Source: an uncultured Lachnospiraceae bacterium
GTDB lineage: Bacteria > Bacillota > Clostridia > Lachnospirales > Lachnospiraceae
DNA length: 8,865 nt
Direction of reading: 5' to 3'
NCBI GenBank assembly: GCA_902797705.1
Contig: CADBTX010000307.1
Span: forward strand, 1-8,865
Both the position numbers and the translations under genes were made by a program. The notes below the pieces were generated by a model. The model had not been told where the DNA came from and searched no databases. It saw nothing but the letters and a program-made list of their open reading frames with translations. The stretch's first letter is position 1; each line of letters starts with the position of its first letter. Below, in pieces: positions 1-5,630 of the stretch.

Positions 1-933
1 ATATTTATAGGCTATGTGCCCGCTGGAATACTTGCTCCCTGCCGGGAAATCGTCTCTTAAGGCGGTTTCGTCGATCTTTACCACTGCTCCGTCAATATCA
101 AAATCAAATTCACTCCGGCTGTTTCCGATATTGTCTATGGCGGAGAGCACTTCTTCCGTGGTGGTACAGCGGAAGTGTCTGACCACAGGGACAACGGCAT
201 TATTAAGGATATCCAGTCCTCCTGTATGGCTTAAAGTGAGTTCATCTGGCCCCTGCTGCACATTAAAAACAAACATGCTTAAATTCCGGCTTTTTGTTAC
301 CGAGGGATCCAGCTGCCGAAGGGAACCTGCCGCCAGATTTCTTGGATTAGCCGCAAGGGGACGGCCTGAACGCTCCTGCTCCTCATTGAATTTTTCAAAG
401 ACAGGGGTCTTCATATAGACTTCGCCCCTTAGTTCCAATGAATCATAGGGGAGATCCAGAGTTTTCTTCACGTCATCTATGACAAAGGCGTTACCCGTCA
501 CATCCTCGCCTGTAAAGCCGTCACCACGGGTCTCCGCAACCTTCAGCTTTAAGACGCCCTCCTCCCTTTCATAGCGGAGGCTCATGCTGAGGCCGTCTAT
601 CTTTGTTTCCACGGAAAAACTGCAGCCCGGATGTTTTTCATGGACCTTATTGACCCAGGAGACCACATCCCCGGGAGTGAACACGTCCTCGATAGACAGC
701 ATAGGCACGTTATGTTTTATCTTTACGCCGGCTTCTCTTTTTGCTTTTCCGCCGATCTTTTTTGTGGGGGAATCGCTTCCAACCCATGAAGGATGCTCTT
801 TTTCAGCCTTTTTTAATTCCTGCATCAGCATATCGTATTCATAATCCGATATCTCAGGAGCGTCCTCATTATAGTAGAGGTTCATATGATGCTCTATCTT
901 TTTCTTTAAGGCCTTATATTCCGTAATGTTCAT
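1..933 (-). CDS. ligA: NAD-dependent DNA ligase LigA, N-terminal part (runs off left edge)
   Basis: LigA seals nicks in duplex DNA during replication and repair, using NAD+ to adenylate an active-site lysine. The 311 codons seen cover domain Ia and most of the adenylation domain; the OB-fold, zinc finger, HhH and BRCT parts would lie beyond the edge (family length is about 670 residues). Visible landmarks: the NAD-binding Ia segment with the LYY and APEISDYEYD stretch (residues 19-34), DSPTKKIGG (54-62), PMLSIEDVF (77-85), the nucleotidyl motif KIDG with catalytic Lys111, then TRGDGFTGEDVT, LRGEVYM, ANPRNLAAGSLRQLDP and DIDGAVVK. The ATG at 931-933 overlaps the upstream stop codon as ATGA, and a purine-rich AAGGGA lies 9 bases before it, supporting this start and translational coupling to the pseudouridine synthase gene. 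The last segment, SSGHIAYKY, departs from the usual PRWAIAYKF form. Identity is secure; completeness cannot be judged. Confidence 0.95.
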   Translation of the reverse strand, partial: MNITEYKALKKKIEHHMNLYYNEDAPEISDYEYDMLMQELKKAEKEHPSWVGSDSPTKKIGGKAKREAGVKIKHNVPMLSIEDVFTPGDVVSWVNKVHEKHPGCSFSVETKIDGLSMSLRYEREEGVLKLKVAETRGDGFTGEDVTGNAFVIDDVKKTLDLPYDSLELRGEVYMKTPVFEKFNEEQERSGRPLAANPRNLAAGSLRQLDPSVTKSRNLSMFVFNVQQGPDELTLSHTGGLDILNNAVVPVVRHFRCTTTEEVLSAIDNIGNSRSEFDFDIDGAVVKIDETALRDDFPAGSKYSSGHIAYKY

Positions 934-1646
934 GATGTGAGTTCCCTTATCTCCTTAGAACTTAATTCTCTGTATTCTCCCGGCTTCAGATCCTTTAGGA
1001 GGATATTACCGAACCTTATTCTTTTCAGCTTCATAACCCTGTAACCGTAATACTCCATGACACGCCGGATCTCGCGGTTGATGCCTTCCGTCAGGATGAT
1101 ATTTACCCGGCTTGGACTTATCTTTCTGATCTTCAGGGGCTTATTCCTTCTTCCCGGCACAAGTTCCAGGCCGCCCTTCTCCATTTTGCTTATGTCCCGG
1201 CTCTCTATCTCCTTATCAAGGGAAACCTCATACTCCTTTTCGATACCGGAATCCGATCTTAGCAGGCGGTTTACGAGGCTGCCGTCATTGGTAAGAAGGA
1301 TGAGGCCCTCCGACTCCTTATCCAGACGCCCTATGGGATAGACCCGGGTCTTATAATTTATGGCGTCAATGATATTGTTTTTCTCCTTCCCCTGGTCCAC
1401 GGTGCTGGTGACCGTACCCCTCTTTTTATTGTAGAGGAGCACCACCTTCTTTTCGGAATCCGGGTTTTTATCAAGGAGCTTTCCGTCTATACGGATCTCC
1501 TCGTCCCCGTTAAGCATCATGCCGGGAACAGCCTTTACTCCGTTGACGCTTATCCTTCCGGACATAATAAAACTGTCTGCCCTGCGTCTTGACATGACGC
1601 CTGAAGCAGACAGGTATTTATTGATACGCATTTTTTCATTCATCAT
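930..1646 (-). CDS. rluF: 23S rRNA pseudouridine synthase, RluF type (RsuA/RluB/RluE/RluF family)
   Basis: This 238-residue enzyme should isomerise a uridine to pseudouridine in rRNA. An S4 RNA-binding domain occupies about residues 7-54 (RINKYLSASGVMSRRRAD at its start). The catalytic domain carries YPIGRLDKESEGLILLTNDG at 103-122, with Asp109 as the expected catalytic aspartate, and ends with the family's NREIRRVMEYYGYRVMKLKR segment. The GRLDK-S-GLI-LTN-G-LVN pattern resembles E. coli RluF (U2604 of 23S rRNA) more than RluB, which has GRLDINTCGL. It lacks the long basic C-terminal tail of E. coli RluF, so target-site assignment is less certain than family. The start overlaps the response-regulator stop as ATGA. 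No Shine-Dalgarno sequence is evident in front of it, so initiation probably depends on coupling. ATG codons for residues 1 and 2 are adjacent, and either could be used. Confidence 0.9.
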   Translation of the reverse strand: MMNEKMRINKYLSASGVMSRRRADSFIMSGRISVNGVKAVPGMMLNGDEEIRIDGKLLDKNPDSEKKVVLLYNKKRGTVTSTVDQGKEKNNIIDAINYKTRVYPIGRLDKESEGLILLTNDGSLVNRLLRSDSGIEKEYEVSLDKEIESRDISKMEKGGLELVPGRRNKPLKIRKISPSRVNIILTEGINREIRRVMEYYGYRVMKLKRIRFGNILLKDLKPGEYRELSSKEIRELTS

Positions 1647-2044
1647 AATTCAAAATGCCAGCCGATCTCGGCGAGCTTTAAGTGCATATCTATCTTTCTG
1701 TAAACATTCCTCTGTATAAAGGGTTTTTTAAGAAAGTCGCAGGCTCCCTGATCATAAGCACGGGCAGTGGACATGATCGTGATATCGGTAACGGTGAGAA
1801 TGACCGGGATATCCTTAAAGTCGGGCATGGCGTGTATCTCCTCCATGCAGGAGATACCGCTTTCATCGGGCATGTTCATGTCCATAAGGATTATGTCGGG
1901 TCTGAAACTCTGAACCTTTTCAAGTGCTTCTCCGGCAGAAGAGGCGGTCTCCACTTCGTACCTTTCGGAAATGATATCAACTCCCTTTTTCAGCATGGTA
2001 GGCATATCGTCTACCAGAAGAACCTTTTTGTCCTTTTTCTCCAT
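1643..2044 (-). CDS. Stand-alone receiver-domain response regulator (CheY-like)
   Basis: This 133-residue protein consists of a single phosphoreceiver domain with no output domain. The acidic pocket is Asp12/Asp13 (VLLVDD), the phosphoacceptor is Asp55 (PDIILMDMNMP), and the conserved lysine is Lys107 (FLKKPF). With a gap-free alignment from Pro80 to Lys107, the conserved switch Ser/Thr position is Val85, flanked by Thr84 and Thr86, which is unusual. About 15 residues follow the KPF motif, enough only for the last helix. It is the first gene of a predicted operon with the RluF-type enzyme and LigA, joined by an ATGA overlap. An AAAGGAG lies 7 bases before its ATG. No sensor kinase gene is in the window, so its partner and role are unknown. 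Such proteins usually act by protein-protein contact or within a phosphorelay. Confidence 0.9.
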   Translation of the reverse strand: MEKKDKKVLLVDDMPTMLKKGVDIISERYEVETASSAGEALEKVQSFRPDIILMDMNMPDESGISCMEEIHAMPDFKDIPVILTVTDITIMSTARAYDQGACDFLKKPFIQRNVYRKIDMHLKLAEIGWHFEL

Positions 2045-2051
2045 AAATACG

Positions 2052-2058
2052 CTCCTTT
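2052..2058 (-). promoter_or_regulatory. Ribosome binding site of the response regulator
   Basis: AAAGGAG on the minus strand, 7 bases before the ATG at 2042-2044. It fixes the start and is the only strong Shine-Dalgarno sequence in the three-gene leftward operon. Confidence 0.75.
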
Positions 2059-2067
2059 AGGATCTTG

Positions 2068-2076
2068 TGGTATAAT
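2068..2076 (+). promoter_or_regulatory. Predicted extended -10 promoter of metF
   Basis: TGGTATAAT on the plus strand is a perfect TATAAT (2071-2076) preceded by the TGn extension. No good -35 box lies 16-18 bases upstream (2048-2053 reads TACGCT), which is acceptable for an extended -10 promoter. Transcription would start near 2083, leaving a leader of about 39 bases, too short for a SAM riboswitch. Confidence 0.6.
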
Positions 2077-2078
2077 CA

Positions 2079-2107
2079 ATGATACATTATTAACGTAAGC
2101 ATTTCAA
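2079..2107 (-). promoter_or_regulatory. Predicted sigma-A-type promoter of the response regulator-rluF-ligA operon
   Basis: On the minus strand, TTGAAA (2102-2107) and TATCAT (2079-2084) are separated by exactly 17 bases. Each box differs from consensus at one or two positions. Transcription would start near 2072, giving a leader of roughly 28 bases that carries the AAAGGAG ribosome binding site. It overlaps the divergent metF promoter. Prediction from sequence only. Confidence 0.6.
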
Positions 2108-2113
2108 GAGGAG
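2107..2113 (+). promoter_or_regulatory. Ribosome binding site of metF
   Basis: AGAGGAG, 8 bases before the ATG at 2122. Good spacing and match support this start codon. Confidence 0.75.
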
Positions 2114-2121
2114 CAAGGGTC

Positions 2122-2997
2122 ATGATAAGATTGAGTGAAGACAACAGAGAGTGTGTATTATCCTGCGAGATATTCCCGCCGAAGAAGGATGCGGGTTTCC
2201 CGAAGGTCTATGAGGTGGTGGACAGTATAGCAGCTCTTAAGCCCGCATTTATAAGCGTGACCTACGGCGCCGGGGGATCCAATTCCGGAAAGCAGCTGGA
2301 GATAGTGGATTACATACAGAATAAGACGAATGTGGAAGCTCTTGCCCACATAACAAGTGTGGGATTCGGGAAAAAGGATCTGGAGAAGTGCCTGAATGAC
2401 TTCGAGGAAAAGGGAGTGAAGAATGTCCTGGCCCTCCGGGGTGACCGTCCCCGGGATATGAGCGATGAAAGGTTTTCTTCCAGGGAATTTGAACATGCAA
2501 CGGACATGATAAGCTATATGAGGGATAGCGGCAGGGACAGGGACTCTCTCTTTATCGCCGGAGCCTGCTACCCGGAAAAGCATCCTGAGGCACCGGATAA
2601 GCCTACGGATATCTATTTCCTTAAGAAAAAACAGGATTGCGGCTGCGATCTTCTGATAAGCCAGCTTTTCTTTGATAACAGTTTCTTCTACAGATTCCTG
2701 GAATACACTGAAAAGAACGATATCACCATACCTGTTCACGCGGGGATAATGCCAATAGTGGACGCGAATATGCTGGGACGCACCGTGACACTTTCCGGTA
2801 CCAGCGTACCGAAGAAGCTTGCGGATCTCTGTGCGAATTACGGGGATGATCCTGAGGAAATGAAAAAGGCCGGTCTTGATTACGCCATAAACCAGGCGGT
2901 GGATCTTGCCTCAAACGGGGTACACGGGATCCATGTATATGCCATGAATAAGCCGGATATCTGCAAAGCCATATTTGACGCGGTGAGGGAGGGTTAG
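2122..2997 (+). CDS. metF: 5,10-methylenetetrahydrofolate reductase (MetF)
   Basis: MetF reduces 5,10-methylene-THF to 5-methyl-THF, the methyl donor for methionine synthesis, in a flavin-dependent TIM barrel in the cytoplasm. The 291 residues match the bacterial MetF length. Landmarks: CEIFPPK with the catalytic Glu16 (E. coli Glu28), SVTYGAGGS (45-53), the segment HITSVG (76-81), NVLALRGDRP with Asp108 (E. coli Asp120), GACYPEKHPEA, ISQLFFDNSFF, PVHAGIMP, and GVHGIHVYAMNK near the C-terminus. It has its own promoter and ribosome binding site and is transcribed divergently from the response-regulator operon. It ends in TAG only 2 bases from the stop of the convergent yfhO gene, with no intrinsic terminator between. 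metA, another methionine gene, lies about 5 kb away on the opposite strand. The reductant (NADH or a ferredoxin-linked partner, as in some acetogens) cannot be told from this sequence. Confidence 0.96.
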   Translation: MIRLSEDNRECVLSCEIFPPKKDAGFPKVYEVVDSIAALKPAFISVTYGAGGSNSGKQLEIVDYIQNKTNVEALAHITSVGFGKKDLEKCLNDFEEKGVKNVLALRGDRPRDMSDERFSSREFEHATDMISYMRDSGRDRDSLFIAGACYPEKHPEAPDKPTDIYFLKKKQDCGCDLLISQLFFDNSFFYRFLEYTEKNDITIPVHAGIMPIVDANMLGRTVTLSGTSVPKKLADLCANYGDDPEEMKKAGLDYAINQAVDLASNGVHGIHVYAMNKPDICKAIFDAVREG

Positions 2998-2999
2998 TA

Positions 3000-5630
3000 C
3001 TAGTGCTGCTTTTGCTGCCGTTTATTCAGATCCCTTTTTAACATGAGATTTTCGTATAAAAGCAGCAGCAGCATTAAGACTGATGAGAAAAGGCTTATCA
3101 TCCGGCCTTCCTTAAGCCCTTTGGGGAAGAAATCCAGCTCTATCTCATGGCGGCCCCCGGACAACCCGGTGGATATCCACAGGCCGTCAAATAAGTCAAT
3201 GTGGGTGTCCCTTCCGTCCACCTTCATTGTCCAGCCAGGCTCATAGGGCACCGTGATTATGAGATGTCCCGGGGTTTTCATATCTATCACGCCTTTAAGG
3301 CTGTCATCATCTAATTTTAAGTCTTCCAGTTTTTCGGAACCGTTAACGGAAGAAGTAAAGGAATCCAGTACAGACATATTCAGCCTGTAAAACTCGATAT
3401 CCATATCCTTATCGGAGGAGTCCTCGGGGATGAAGGTGATCTTTGTTCCCTCTGCATGATGTCCCAGATCCAGGAAGTACCTGTATTTATTAAACTGCAC
3501 CTTTCCTAAGGAGGTGCCGTCAGAAACATTTACCTTTACCTCGTTTTCAGTTTTTGTATGGTCATAGGCATAGAGATGGCAGCTGTCGCTGTAGGTCACG
3601 GTAAGGGCGTTGTCGGATCTTGTTATGGTGCCGTTATCTTCGGAGCCGTAGCTCATAAGGGCGGTACCTGCGATATTCAGGTCATGCATCAGATCATTCT
3701 GGGCTTCCGCCGGGGAGCTTTTGCCGTTGGGAGGGGTCTCTTCCCCGTCGATTATCTGTTCCGCATGGGAAGAGGGGATAAAGAGCTTTTTCTCCGCTTC
3801 GTCATTGAGGCGGAGAACATAGCCGTTTGGCAGGGAGTCCCGGTATTCATAGAGGGCGGCGCCGTTATTGAATTTGATGGCGGCTGCTATATCCTCGGAG
3901 GTGCATATCTTTCCCTCGGGAACAAAGATGTATTTCTGCCCCGACAACAGACTGGTGAAAACCGTGGAGCCGTCATGGAGATAAAAGACCCTGCTGTTCA
4001 TAAAGCCGTATTTGCTTAAATACTTGATAAGAAGACCGTTGGTGGTGGAGGAAAAAAATGACAGGGAAGGGTAATCCACCATCATTGAATGATTTCTCAC
4101 GCTTCGTCCCACCTCGTCTCCTCTTGAAAGAGGGGAGTCGTTCTCCTTGTCGAGAGCGGCCTTTTCCTCATTAAGAGGCTTAAAATCCTCGTATTTCTTA
4201 AAATAATCCGTCCTCTTAACGGTCCTTCCGTTGGTGTAGTACATATTGAGAACTATCTCAAAGGCGAAGCAGAAGAGGATGGCATAGCGGAAAAAAGTCT
4301 CCTGTCCGTTTCCCGGGAAATGGATCTTTGCCGGGGAATAGCGGTAGAAGAGAAAGAGTATCATAAGGATAAGGGCCGTCACGTATGTAATGATCCGCGC
4401 GGGATCGTCCATCCTTTCCTTATCGGAAAAGAAGGCGGTGACTACTATCAGGATATAGGAGATTATTATGGCGGCATAGAAGAAGTTCTGCTTTTCCTCC
4501 CTTATCACCAGAAAGCCCTTGTAGGAGACGGTCATAAGGAGAAGTATATAGAGATAGCCCTGGCGGGCCGGAAGGGAATCCGGAAAATTAAGGCCGTGCC
4601 AGATAAAATTCAGTACATTGATGTTAAAGGAAAGCAGGAAAAAGAGGATAAGGGAAAGATGGCATAGCTTTTCCTTAAGACCTTCGTCTGTGTACAGCGC
4701 ATAGATAAGTACAAGAAATACTGTGAGGAGGCCGCAGTAGATATTCGGATAGTGGCCGAGACCCGTTTCCGGAGTGACTCCCGGCAGATGGCTTGTGAAA
4801 AGCCGGATGGGATCCATATAAAACTTGAATTCCGAAGGAAAGCGGATATTTGTGAAGGTGGTGAACCTTAGGGCATGGTATTCCGGGAGTATGAGCACAG
4901 CAGAGCTTAAACCGGAAAGAAGGGAAAAGATGATAAAGCGGATAAACACCTTAAGATCAAAGCCCTTCACTATGTTCAGGACGATAAAGTACAGGAACAC
5001 ATAGATGCAGAGCATTATGGAGAGATAGTAATTGGTGAATATGGCGTAGGACAGGGAAAGGCAGTAGCAGAGAGAAGAACCGCGGTCCGTAAGCTTTTCC
5101 AGTCCCAGTAACACCAGGGGAGAAATAAAGAGCACATCCATCCACTCGATATTCCAGCTGTAGGCCGCCATAAAGGCGCTCATGGAATAGGCGAATCCGA
5201 AGAAGACCATGGCAGGATCATGCCTCTTAAAATGAAAGGCAAGATAGGTGGATTCCGTAAGGCCCATAAGAGCAGTCTTTATAACTATGGAATAGGTCAT
5301 GAATTCCAGAATGTGGTCTTCCGGAAAGAACTTTAAAAGGAGGTTAAGGGGTGATGCCAGATAATAGGCGATGACCGCAAGAAAATTGGCCCCAAGCCCC
5401 GCGTTCCAGGAGTACCAGAAAGTATCCCCGTTCTTTAGTTTCCTGTAGAACTCATAAAAGAAGGGAGTGTACTGCTGGTACATGTCCTTTTTTAAAAAGG
5501 TTATATCCCCAAAGGGATAGATATGGCGCACAGCAAAAAGAAGCAGCGTGCAGAACAAAGGAAGCAGAAAGGCTGCCGGGTAGAAGATGATCCTGTAGTG
5601 TTTTTCGTAATAGTCCTTCAGTTTTTCCAT
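3000..5630 (-). CDS. yfhO: YfhO-family polytopic membrane protein (probable GT-C-type glycosyltransferase)
   Basis: An 876-residue membrane protein of the YfhO family. About 13-14 hydrophobic segments lie between residues 14 and 460, followed by a large, probably extracytoplasmic domain (about 465-845), a final membrane helix (about 847-867) and a short basic tail. The first outside loop has the family signature: Asp42 (YPFGDIT), Asp49 (KKDMYQQYTPFF) and WYSWNAGLGANF (72-83). Further family features are PNIYCGLL and the late PGWTMKVDG. From knowledge of the family, YfhO proteins of Bacillus and Listeria transfer sugars from undecaprenyl-phosphate carriers onto lipoteichoic acid outside the membrane. 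That role here is inferred, supported by the LTA-synthase-like gene directly upstream. The ATG follows the upstream TAG with no spacer and in the same frame. No earlier start is possible, and no Shine-Dalgarno sequence is visible, so translation is likely by reinitiation. Donor and acceptor are unknown. Confidence 0.88.
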   Translation of the reverse strand: MEKLKDYYEKHYRIIFYPAAFLLPLFCTLLLFAVRHIYPFGDITFLKKDMYQQYTPFFYEFYRKLKNGDTFWYSWNAGLGANFLAVIAYYLASPLNLLLKFFPEDHILEFMTYSIVIKTALMGLTESTYLAFHFKRHDPAMVFFGFAYSMSAFMAAYSWNIEWMDVLFISPLVLLGLEKLTDRGSSLCYCLSLSYAIFTNYYLSIMLCIYVFLYFIVLNIVKGFDLKVFIRFIIFSLLSGLSSAVLILPEYHALRFTTFTNIRFPSEFKFYMDPIRLFTSHLPGVTPETGLGHYPNIYCGLLTVFLVLIYALYTDEGLKEKLCHLSLILFFLLSFNINVLNFIWHGLNFPDSLPARQGYLYILLLMTVSYKGFLVIREEKQNFFYAAIIISYILIVVTAFFSDKERMDDPARIITYVTALILMILFLFYRYSPAKIHFPGNGQETFFRYAILFCFAFEIVLNMYYTNGRTVKRTDYFKKYEDFKPLNEEKAALDKENDSPLSRGDEVGRSVRNHSMMVDYPSLSFFSSTTNGLLIKYLSKYGFMNSRVFYLHDGSTVFTSLLSGQKYIFVPEGKICTSEDIAAAIKFNNGAALYEYRDSLPNGYVLRLNDEAEKKLFIPSSHAEQIIDGEETPPNGKSSPAEAQNDLMHDLNIAGTALMSYGSEDNGTITRSDNALTVTYSDSCHLYAYDHTKTENEVKVNVSDGTSLGKVQFNKYRYFLDLGHHAEGTKITFIPEDSSDKDMDIEFYRLNMSVLDSFTSSVNGSEKLEDLKLDDDSLKGVIDMKTPGHLIITVPYEPGWTMKVDGRDTHIDLFDGLWISTGLSGGRHEIELDFFPKGLKEGRMISLFSSVLMLLLLLYENLMLKRDLNKRQQKQH

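Noticed and set aside
14..418. 134-codon open frame on the plus strand near the left edge
   Set aside because: Antisense to the LigA adenylation domain with its intact motifs.
2158..2739. 193-codon open frame on the minus strand inside metF
   Set aside because: Fully antisense to metF, whose motifs run continuously through the region.
3045..3090. AGCAGCAGCAGC run as a possible repeat element
   Set aside because: It is the complement of codons for the leucine-rich last membrane helix of YfhO.
3558..4019. 153-codon open frame on the plus strand inside yfhO
   Set aside because: Antisense to the extracytoplasmic domain of YfhO, with no recognisable motif or good ribosome binding site; a frame shadow.
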